Part shown: piece by piece, positions 1 through 9,384 of the stretch | Position numbering within the stretch: the stretch's first letter is position 1 | Layout of the letters: each line of letters opens with the position of its first letter | Source: Melampsora larici-populina 98AG31 | Lineage: Eukaryota > Basidiomycota > Pucciniomycetes > Pucciniales > Melampsoraceae | Assembly: GCF_000204055.1 (NCBI RefSeq) | Contig: NW_006768786.1 | Span: forward strand, 980,873 to 1,044,872 | Direction: 5' to 3' | DNA length: 64,000 nt | Made by a program: the position numbers and the translations under genes | The notes under the pieces: model-generated | Database searches by the model: none | What the model was told of the DNA's origin: nothing | The model's input: the letters and a program-made list of their open reading frames with translations, nothing else

Positions 1-477
1 GAGACTTGTAATGTCCCCTGAGGTGTGATTTAACTGTTGGTTGGTAAATGATACATATCAACTTCAGCTATCATGTACCAGTTTAAATTTCTGCTGATAA
101 TTGTCTATGTAGTTGCAAGCCATGTCAGCACAGGATTTATGATACCCTCTTGAGATCAGTTATTCAATGAAATGATCTAACATCCCCCTTCAAAGATCCT
201 CATTCATCTACCTGTAATTGATCTGTGGGGGTTGCAAACAAATCACTTACCTTTCAAATGTGCTTACATTCAGCTGTTTCTCTGCAGAAGACTCATCCTA
301 CTGCTTTCTCAAACCTTACCATCTTCAATTTCTCTTCCAACCTTCTTTTATCACAAAGTACCCACATCTTCTTTACATATAGTGTTACATTTTACCTTTT
401 GTTTTTCTTATTTGAGGATCATGATTGAACCTGATTGAACCCCTATCTTCATCACCATATGTCAAGTGTCTGCTTTT
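1..477. other. Left flank without a recognisable gene
   Basis: AT-rich sequence with only short chance open frames. I see no conserved protein, RNA gene or repeat. It ends at the TA dinucleotide into which the mariner element inserted. Confidence 0.5.
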
Positions 478-479
478 TA

Positions 480-565
480 CAGCCGTTCCAAGAATTATCG
501 GCAGATTTTGGGCAAAAGCCTGTAAATTTGGCAAAAACTCAAAAGTCCAAAACCCCAGTTAAAAC
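480..565 (+). repeat. Left 86-bp terminal inverted repeat
   Basis: Identical to the reverse complement of 8102-8187 over all 86 positions. Outside it is TA; inside, the sequences diverge at once. Confidence 0.97.
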
Positions 566-1690
566 TGATTTTCGACCCCAAACTGGGTTCCCAGGCCCCC
601 CCATCTCTCTAAGACCACCATAGCACTCCCTCACGGTAGTCCAAGACTCCTTCAATGCATGCTCGACTAACCTTCTCACGGCCGCATTCTCACGCTTCAG
701 CTTAGGTTCAACTTCGGTCGATCGTGCGTGGGTCCAGGCCTCGAGCCGCCGCCTCACCCCTAACCTGATCATCCAACCAGACCCATTTGTCCTATTCTGA
801 CTTCAAACCTCTTAATTCCTGGACAACTCCTTCTGTTCATCACGTTGATAGGACTTCATCTCAAGGTACGGTGATTATTCCCACTGTTGTTTGAATTGTA
901 TTTGACAAATTCTTAACTGACATTGCATATTTTTCATATTACAAAATTTTGACTGTAGATGCCAAAGTTTCTTCGTGAGAACGACTTTCTTTCCTCATTT
1001 TGTTTGATATAAAGGCCGGTTCATGTTCCGATCAACCTCTCGACCCACTCTGGAATTGATTTTTGGATCACATCCCAGGGAGACTAATTCGATTTTATAT
1101 AATGAAAAAGGTTCCTTTTTGCAGCGTCACTGTGAGATACAGTCTGCACCGAAGTTTCTTTGCAAAGACACCCCAAATTATTCAACAATCACATCATATA
1201 TATACTCTGAAGATTCATTTGGTACCGAAGAATTCTTTTGAAGACCTCCATTTTTCAACACCAATGTAAGTACTAAATCTCAAACACCGAAGATTCTTTG
1301 CAAGAAGACCCCAAAAATTTGATACAATTGCTTTTACTTTTACATACGTCTTTGCGCGGATGCAAAATCTCAACATAGCATAGCAAACAGAACCTCGTTT
1401 TCTTTTGTTTTCTTCCCGGCCGCCCATGTTTCAAATCGTCTATAAATTCGCCCTCATCAAGAGCCAAACGTGATTTTTTCCCCCATCAGCTTATTGATAT
1501 TCGTTGTCAGTGTTATACATAACCAGTTTATCCTCACTCCAATTCCACAAATTTTATTAACTGCTCGCGCAATTAATCTTTAAATTCATGTCTGTCATAT
1601 TGTTCTTTACTTTTTTCTCTTGACTAGTTGGTTTCAGTTGACTGATTTTGTTTCTATCATTCTATCATTCTTTCATTATTTAGAGCAACC
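566..1690. other. 5' leader region of the first cargo gene
   Basis: Inside the transposon, between the left TIR and the first cargo start codon. No conserved coding frame is seen. It presumably holds the promoter; stretches resembling a transcript leader occur from about 1500, but no defined regulatory motif can be claimed. Confidence 0.4.
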
Positions 1691-4247
1691 ATGTCCAACT
1701 CAAACTTGTCAAACTCGAACTGCACTGCTTTGTCCTTCCCTAATGAGGACAAAGTCATAGTGACTGTTGAAGCCAAGGATGCCACTCCTCAACCTGGCTT
1801 GAAAGACAACAGTACGTTAGATTTGCAATCTACTGTTCATACTGTTAAGATACTGACCATGCTTTGGCGTCAGTCATCGAGCCTCCTGCAACTAGCATCA
1901 CGGCGACCGAAGGGCCTGGCCAAGTTGGCTGGATGAATGGTCGTAAGTTCAACCTATATCACTGTTTTGCTTTTATGCAACTCACATTCTTCTCTTGTGG
2001 GTTTAAGTCTTTGAAGCTCCAACTCCTCATCTCACGGGTCCCGATGCCCCTGCTCACCTGGTGGATATGGGGCCCTTGCATAGAGTGGGTACTGCTGACC
2101 GGGATCAATTTGATCGCGCCCACGAGGTAGTGATCCAAGTGTTGTTCAAAATACACACCAAGAACGAGGTGGTAATCACCAATTCGAACGATTCGACCAG
2201 CTCCAGTCAAACGAAGCCTTCGACTGCCCGCCGCTCAGTTGGCACCACTGTCAATGTGATTGACTCCAAGGTATTCAACGATGGGGTTGTCCATGAGTTG
2301 CGTGCTTGTGTAGTTGGTCTCTCCTTGAATCAGTTCAAGGAGAGATGCGCTGAGCTATGTGAACGCTACGCGCCTGGAATGCACCAAATGGTGATCAATT
2401 CGGAAGTTGCGCCGAATCTAACTTGGAAGGCGTCTGTGGGCCGTTCAGCTCCCACCTATGTCCTGGCCGAACCCATTCGGTACTTTGAATTTGTCAATAG
2501 TGTGACTAAATCTCGCACTCGCCGGGCAACTCTCTTGATTCACACCGAATGTTCAAAGGTAGCAGCCAAAAAAAAGGCCCAGGCAAGTGTTTTTGGTTTC
2601 GTTTTGGGTTATCTCAGTGCCCCCTTCTGACTTACTGCCGATTTCCTTCTTAGGCTTCCGCAGCTAAGCAGCTGATTGCTTCTGCAAACGGTCCACAGGT
2701 CTTAGAAGTCGAGCTTGCCCAAGCGAACAAGCGCCTGCAAGTAAGTTATCTTTTGTGGCTCCTCCCTTTGCCCCAACCTGTGTCAACAACGTTGACACTT
2801 TGAATGTGCAATTGTACGTGCAGGCCTCTGAAAAACTTGTGGCTCTGCACAAGTTGACGGCGGAACTTTTCCATTTGCATGCTGAAACTGGTAACGTGGC
2901 GATGGAGTCGTCATGGTGGCGCCTTGGGATCCTAATTTTCACTACCGCTTTACCCTGGCTTGTGCCTTCATTTGGGCGCAAAGCATTGTAAGTCAATTTA
3001 TTTGAATAACTTATAGGTGGTAAGTCTCACTTTAAATTTGGTACCTACAGGAACGATCTGAGGCCACCAAACACATGGCCCCAAATACTAGCAAGTACCG
3101 AACTGAAATTGCGAAGACAAGGATCTTGCATCCAGGTTTAAAGTTGAAGGATTGATTGAAATTACGATTTCCCTTGCCAACGAAGAGAAAGCCATTGGCT
3201 AATGTTAGCGCGGCCAAAAGGCGCCCTTTTGACCACTCACCGGCTCGTCAACGTGGCCAAGGTGGGGTTTTTGGGCCTCAAAAGGGCTCTCCATCTTCCC
3301 ACCGTATTGAGTTGAACAAGTTCAAATCTGGTGAGTTTGAGTTCTTTTTCACGTACTTGTAATTAATCCAGGCAGTTGATTTACTAATGCATCACCTGTT
3401 TTTGCCTTCTGGCCATAGAAGAGAAGATGATCAACTTGGTCTCGTCATCGCCTAATCAAGAGGTGAAACCACTGAGGTTTCAACCACGTAAGTCGTGATT
3501 TTTCTGCAACCTCTTTTGGTCTTTGATTACGTCTGCTTGCTTTCACAGGTGAAAGAAAGCAAGGTTCACCAAGCAAACCTCGTGGCCCCAAGAAGGCGAA
3601 GTTGGAGCCTGGTGAGTCTGGTGGTGACCTCATGGGTGGCCTGTGGCAACGCATTAACCATGGTTGTTTTTTTTGTTTTTCTTTTTCATCCCCAGAATAC
3701 AAGACCGAGATCAATTCCGGTATGTCTAAGTCTTTATTAACGTGCGAGGTCAGAAGTATGTTACTTACCACCTCCTTTCTTTGCAGACGGTTTCCTTCCC
3801 CCCGAGGACAAATTCTATTTTTTGGGGGAAGACGAGGCTGTTTACTCGGATGCTGTAATGTCTAGCGCCGATACCGACGAGCTCGAGCTCTTGCAAGAGC
3901 ACGAGCATCTTCTGGATCAGTTTGTCAAGGAATGTGGGGTGACGAAAGACTTCAACCGCATTCGGAACGTCTTAATCAACTCGGGCATCAAATCCTGGAT
4001 TGACCTGGTGCCAAGTGTGAAGATGACCGAAGCGGTCTTGATTGAGCATGGTGTCCTCCGTGAGGTTGCAACCCGCATGTTGCACAAGGCGGAGGAACGC
4101 AATGTTACTGACAACCAAAGTACGTTCCGCATCTTCAAACATCTTGATCAAAACTTCGCAACATCAAGATGTCCTGATCTCTCGGCGGCTCTGCACATCC
4201 AGAAAACGTGGAATTGGCTAAGTAATTCCAAAACATGCTTTGGATAA
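1691..4247 (+). CDS. Transposon cargo gene: orphan basic protein, 11 exons, about 620 aa
   Basis: I do not recognise this protein. Splicing 1691-1811, 1874-1942, 2008-2582, 2654-2740, 2824-2987, 3051-3135, 3186-3330, 3419-3487, 3549-3611, 3696-3719 and 3787-4247 gives one open frame of 620 aa. The third intron is GC-AG (CAG followed by GCAAGT); retaining it leads to a stop. The N-terminal third is hydrophilic. A hydrophobic WWRLGILIFTTALPWLVP stretch lies near residue 325. The middle is Lys/Arg-rich (KRKP, AAKRRPF, GPKKAK) and could be a nuclear localisation or DNA-binding region. The C-terminus (about residues 500-590) is helical, with a pattern SGIKSWIDL...GVLREVATRML that faintly recalls a SAM-like bundle. 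It lies inside the mariner element, same strand as the pseudokinase. The final exon could contain one more intron after residue ~590. Confidence 0.68.
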
Positions 4248-4558
4248 TCGAATCTTTACTAATCAGTTAAGATTCGAATTCCCCCTCAAACTCAAGCCGG
4301 GCTGTGTCCTATCCTCTTGTTCTTTCCTTTCTTATCGCTTTTTGGTCTTACATCATTCATATATGTTCCTTTTATATGATTTGTTATTTTGTTGTAACCA
4401 TCTTGTCCGAAAGCAGAATCTGAAATAGATATTCAGAATCACCCTGGCCCCAATTGAACTTAGTGCGTACTGTCAAACCGTGTCACCTTACACATTGCCA
4501 ATCAGCCCTCAAGTTATATTTACATTAATGATGATTCACATGATTACGTGATTACCCC

Positions 4559-4835
4559 AAAAAGTTGATCATACATGATCAACCAAATGTCGATCATGTA
4601 TGATCAACTTTTTTTTTAAAATCCCCTATTGATATCTCATTGATATATTATAACTCATATAATATATCAATGAGATATAGTTTCGCAATTTGCATGGCCC
4701 ATGAAAATCGCGAAACTATAGAGAGGTTTCTATGGAGTCATGTCATTGATTTGATGAGATACGCATATCAACATATGCGTTTCTCATGAACTCTGAAATC
4801 ACTTGCTCTTCCTTGATGCGAGAGCATCAAGGAAG
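4559..4835. repeat. Array of five consecutive hairpins between the cargo genes
   Basis: Five unrelated inverted repeats lie head to tail: (1) 4559-4580 with 4592-4613, 22 bp perfect; (2) 4632-4650 with 4660-4678, 19 bp perfect; (3) 4676-4696 with 4700-4720, 21 bp with two mismatches; (4) 4754-4768 with 4773-4787, 15 bp with one mismatch; (5) 4808-4819 with 4824-4835, 12 bp perfect. Loops are 3-11 nt. The array ends about 210 bp before the pseudokinase start codon. Confidence 0.9.
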
Positions 4836-5044
4836 CGCAAGGAACGGGATACATAAGGCCACCCTTGTTCCCAGCTTTCATGTGATGGCCCCAGGTTCCT
4901 CACACACTCCGTCTCCAATCTGATACCTCACAATTGCTCTTTCTTCTAAGATTGTTTCACCATCACTTTAAAACATTTAGAGATTTCTTCGAATAAGTAT
5001 CAACTGTATAGAAAAGGTCATCACTTTCTACTTTAGCATCTGCT

Positions 5045-6060
5045 ATGGACGTTCCAAGCCAGGCAGTTACCAACCCAGGTGCAACGAGTAACAGGAGAAC
5101 AGGGCTGTTGTTCGTTACCACCTGGGAAGAGCTCGGCGAATCGTTTCCGCCTTCGACCGTAATGGCTCACGACTTCGATCAAAGCATACACTTTAGATTT
5201 GCTGGTTATGATCAAATTAGCGAGGCGAGAAGGAAATCTGATGGCCTGGCTGTAGCTATTAGAACTACTGTCTGCAGCCAACATTCTCAATCCACCGTAC
5301 GCGTATTGAAAGATTTAATCAATATATTACCTCGGCTCAATCACCCTGCCATTGCTACATTTCTTGGTCACATGGTTGACCCAAGTCAACTCCACTTTGT
5401 CTTCAACTATGATCCTCTGATCACATCAATTGAGGCGCTGATTCTCACGAAGGACTTCGCTGAAGACGAGATTGGCCACTATGGCGCCCAGCTTGCCGGC
5501 GCCTTGGATTACCTACACGCCCAAAAATCCGTTGTTCGAATCCTGGACCCTTTCGGCATTCTCTTGATGCCAGGATCAATCATCAAACTTGTTGACTTTC
5601 CTGCCATGGCCATACTGGGTGCCAACGGCCTGACTTCCGGGAATTATCGCCCAAGTGAGGAACAGGCCCCCGAGGCGCTAGAAGGCCGTGAATATGGTAC
5701 ATCTGTGGATTGGTGGGCATTAGGAGTGATAATGTATTACTTGAGCACAAAGGATAAACCGTTTATGATCAGTATGTTTCAGCCTCAACTTCGTAAAATA
5801 TATATTTGCAACATGGCTAAACCTTGGATTTACGTACATTTGTAGGCTCACGTTGTCTTCCGGCATGGTTCCCCAACCCAATACTCACACGAAGTGTGCT
5901 TTTGCCATCACACATGTCCGAAGGCATGCAACAAGTGATCAAACAACTACTCAATAAAGAACCAACCAAGCGCATATCATCTGAGGTTGAACTCAGAAAC
6001 CTTCCGTTTTATTCAAATGTATGGCCTCCAAGACCTTCCAACAATTCATTTGTAAACTGA
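5045..6060 (+). CDS. Transposon cargo gene: AGC-type protein pseudokinase, 313 aa
   Basis: Two exons, 5045-5771 and 5846-6060, split by a GT-AG intron. The fold signature of an AGC serine/threonine kinase is clear: LPRLNHPAI before subdomain IV, LAGALDYLHAQ (subdomain VIa), an APE motif (QAPEALEGREYGTSVDWWALG) and the C-lobe LLNKEPTKRIS...LPFY. Catalytic residues are gone: the VAIK lysine is Arg (AVAIR), the catalytic loop reads VVRILDPFGILL, so the HRD-type Asp is Ile and the metal-binding Asn is Gly, and DFG reads DFP. The Gly-rich loop is not recognisable. It is therefore probably catalytically dead and could act as a decoy, scaffold or inhibitor of a cellular AGC kinase; that is inference. 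No signal peptide. The frame is intact, so decay from neglect is less likely than selection or recent capture. Confidence 0.85.
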
Positions 6061-6408
6061 GTAGACGTCACGCGGGTTAGGCATGTTATTTTACTTTAAA
6101 ACCAACCAAATACACGATTTTATGTATCTTTCTGGTCTCTTTCTGGTCTCGTTCTTTGGAAATCTTTTTGTTTGAAGACTTCAGATGACTTGAGTTTGTT
6201 TTAAATCTTTTTGGACCTAAATTTTGTTATTTTTCCCTCCTCATATATTGTGGAAGAAATATTCTTCTGTGAAGATTTATCAAAAAGTCCGCATGTACTC
6301 AAAGTAAAGTTGGTTTTGCTTATACTTTGTGGTTGGTCTCAAATACTCTCATAAAAACCAATGGCACAAGTGTGTAGATAAGGTAATTTATTCCTTGGCA
6401 TACCATAC

Positions 6409-6549
6409 AAAAAAACAAAGACTAAACTCAAAAACATAAGTGAGAGCAGGCACGACCAAAGCAAAAAAGAACATCAAAAAAAACAAAGACTAAAATCAAA
6501 AACATAAGTGAGAGCAGGCACGACCAAAGCAAAAAAGAACATCAAAAAG
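6409..6549 (+). repeat. Two-copy 68-bp tandem duplication
   Basis: Two A-rich copies, the second starting 68 bp after the first, with one substitution (ACTAAACTC versus ACTAAAATC at 6421 and 6489). It lies between the convergent 3' ends of the pseudokinase and the transposase, where a terminator would be expected. Confidence 0.85.
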
Positions 6550-6620
6550 GTAAAGAAGATGGTTGACTTGTTTAATTATTTGGTGTGACTACACACATCT
6601 AAAGATAAGATCTCCAAAGC

Positions 6621-7730
6621 TCATAAATAACTGCACCCTCTAAAGAGAGACTCGCATAAGTCCGCAGTGAATAACTGCATACAAGTGACAAAAATCCTGG
6701 CCTCTTCTTCTTCGGCATTCAAACAATTTTGCATTTCTTGAGTTCTTCGTAATCTTGCCTTCATTGGGGAAAACCCCTTTTCGATTGGGTTGAAGTCGGG
6801 GCTGTAAGCTGGAAGGTATATAAGGCACACTCCACGGGCAGCGCAAAGGGCTGCCACGTTCCCCCCGTGATGAATCGGAGCATTATCCATCACTAGTACA
6901 CTATTTCTTTGAGGCCATGGGTTCATCGCCGGTAACTGCAAGAGTGAGCATTAGCAATGTACTAATCAATAATCGACAGAAAAAACCATTTACCAAATGA
7001 TTTTCTAAAAAATCCTCAAAATCCAGTCGGGAGTAACCACCCTTCCTGATTTGAACCGCGAGGATGCCATCCAGTGATATAGCCGGCAATACAGACCATC
7101 GGCTAGCTCGAGTTGGCCTTTGAAGTCTGGCTGTCCGTTCACCCACAGGAGCTCGAGCAAAGTCGCGATAAAGCCTTCGCTTGCTCAGAGCAGTTTTGTC
7201 TATAATCAAAGTGACAGAGAGTCAGAATAAAGAAATGAATACTTAAAGAAATCCATTAGAGGCTCACCTGTGAATACCAAGCACCGAGGGTCAATGTTGT
7301 GAACAGCCGCAATGTAGGCACCTCGGGCCTCGGCAGACTGATTTGGATTCACAGTTTGAGCCTTTTTTCGAGTCCAGAGAAGGCGGTCGCGGAGCTCACT
7401 GGAAAGGGTCTGTATAGAGACTCGAACCCCATGAGTATCTTGAATCCTTTCTTGAAGCTCGTCAAGGTACAGTGTCGGATCATGACGAAGCGATTCCAGG
7501 ACGAATTCGCGTTCGGCCGCGCCTAAGGAGGTTGGTTGACCACGGCGCATGTGGTCAAGTGGATTGGTCACCACTGCACGAGTCGTTCGGTAGAGGTTAA
7601 ACCATCGCCGGACTGATGTGAGGGACACATCCACTCCAAGAGTTCGGACAATATCTTGGAACCGCAGCCCACGTAAGACCAATCGAACCACCACGACCTT
7701 GATATCAGCGCTGTAAAGAGTGACCGGCAT
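6621..7730 (-). CDS. Tc1/mariner-family DD34E transposase, 327 aa
   Basis: Exons in minus order are 7730-7268, 7199-6994 and 6935-6621, joined by GT-AG introns into 327 aa. The N-terminus has paired helix-turn-helix features typical of the family (DIKVVVVRLVLRGLRFQDIV, then RRGQPTSLGAAERE). The DDE triad can be followed: first Asp in LVFTDKTAL, second Asp in VLVMDNAPIHHGG, and the Glu in SPDFNPIEKGF with 34 residues between the second Asp and the Glu. The usual Glu after the first Asp is Lys here, which is a variation. It is convergent with the two cargo genes and should cut and paste the element at TA by binding the 86-bp TIRs. Confidence 0.92.
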
Positions 7731-8101
7731 CCCTAAAAGGAGATACGCTGAGTGTGAGTGATTGTATGAGTCAGAGGCAAGAACAAGAGACAGAAAGGAC
7801 TGACTCTTGAGTGAGCAATGAGGGGAAAAGGTTTGAAAAAGCTTTGATTGAAGTGTTTGATGCTGGAAGGATATGATGACGTTCGATTTGAGGGAAAAAG
7901 GAATTCGACAATTGGAAAGGGGGGAATCGGAAGGATGGCATTTGATAGAAAAAAGGAAAAAAAAACTAAAAAAACATCCGCTTCAATCAGAGAAACCTCG
8001 TGACGACCTCGGGATGGGATACTATGGATATCCCAAGAGAACTGTCAAGGAAAAATGACATTCTCTCACCAAATACGTCAAGACCAGACTTTAAGAAAAA
8101 C

Positions 8102-8187
8102 GTTTTAACTGGGGTTTTGGACTTTTGAGTTTTTGCCAAATTTACAGGCTTTTGCCCAAAATCTGCCGATAATTCTTGGAACGGCTG
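8102..8187 (-). repeat. Right 86-bp terminal inverted repeat
   Basis: Exact inverted copy of 480-565, followed by the TA target duplication at 8188-8189. Confidence 0.97.
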
Positions 8188-8189
8188 TA

Positions 8190-9384
8190 TAATTATCTCT
8201 TGTGTTTCAGTCTAGCTTCACTCAAACATGTCAAAGTTTTCTCCGCAGTTTCACTTTCCAGATCCCATTTACAATCAAGCCCTTGTTTGTACATACACAC
8301 TGTTTTTGTCCAATCTTATGCTTTGAGAACATTCCTCCTAATCATTCATGGAACTTTCTCACTTTATTCAGTACAACTTCTCATCTGCAATCTCATCTTT
8401 GGATATCATATGTAGCCTTCAATATATCTTGGTTAATTGATTTTGGGCATCTTAGATTCCCTTGAAGTGTAAGTAATCAATTCTTAACTTCAAATGTATC
8501 TTGAATGTCTGGAATGATCACCACACAGCAAATTGCTTGTAAATTGAGCTGACATCAGTGTGTCAAAATTGATATACCCGGTGTAATTTCTAAAAATATC
8601 AGGCTGGTTTTATATGGACATGTACACTTTCTGGAGCTCAACTTTTGAGATTTATCAATCATGAGTAAAATGTTTGATCAAAATTCATCTTATCAGTCTG
8701 TCTTGTTTCTTCTATGTAGTTCTAGTCTCATTGATCACAGATAAGGTGTGAAGGAATAGACTTGCTGTGTATTTACCACTTGGAAGTTTGAGAAAAGAAT
8801 CAGAAGATGGAAATTCTTCAAACTTAACAAGAAATTCTTCTTGATTTGTCTTTATCAGATTGAAGTTTTTGGAAAGAAGATTAATTTGAGGGCAAACTGT
8901 ACATCTATCCTTTCTTTAGAGCTTTGTGATTGCTGTTTCAAGTTGAATTTAGTGTTGTTTTCAATTTAAGATGGAAGAGATAAGCTGAGTAGTGTGATGG
9001 TTTTTTTTTGTGTGATTTGGTTTGAATATTTAAGAGTTGTGGTGAATTGAAAAGTCTGATAGGGTTGATTTGATTTTGTGTGGTTGGGGAATCCACTCTT
9101 TATCCTCAGCCTTGGTTTAAAGAAACTACAGTACAACTTAACGTGACTGCTGATGGTTCATTCAAATCTCAAATGATCATGATGACTTGAAGTGACCTTT
9201 CCTTTAAAAATGATTATTATCGTCTTTACACTATAGGTCTTGGTATCTATCACTTTACTATTCACAGACCAACGATCTTTGATTCTCTTTCCTTCCCTGC
9301 TTCTGGTTCTATTCCTAGTCCTGGTTCTGTTTCTTTCCTGAATCGATCTCTCATTCTGAATCGATTACCTAGTATCATTTCGAT
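8190..9384. other. Upstream region of the O-GlcNAc transferase-like gene
   Basis: No gene is seen. The last 130 bp before the start codon are pyrimidine-rich (repeated TTCTGGTTC / TTCCTG runs), as is common in basidiomycete leaders; this presumably includes the promoter. Confidence 0.4.

Larger units (their letters stand above)
480..8187. mobile_element. Giant Tc1/mariner-type transposon with cargo genes (7,708 bp)
   Basis: The element starts CAGCCGTTCC and ends with its exact reverse complement. The two terminal inverted repeats are 86 bp and identical base for base (480-565 and 8102-8187). Both ends are flanked by TA (478-479 and 8188-8189), the target duplication expected for Tc1/mariner. 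Inside lie a minus-strand DD34E transposase (6621-7730) and two plus-strand spliced genes, an orphan protein (1691-4247) and a pseudokinase (5045-6060), plus a hairpin array (4559-4835). Typical Tc1/mariner elements are about 1.3-2.5 kb with only a transposase, so this is unusually large. Identical TIRs and an open transposase frame suggest a recent insertion. That the cargo moves with the element is inference from its position between the TIRs. Confidence 0.93.
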
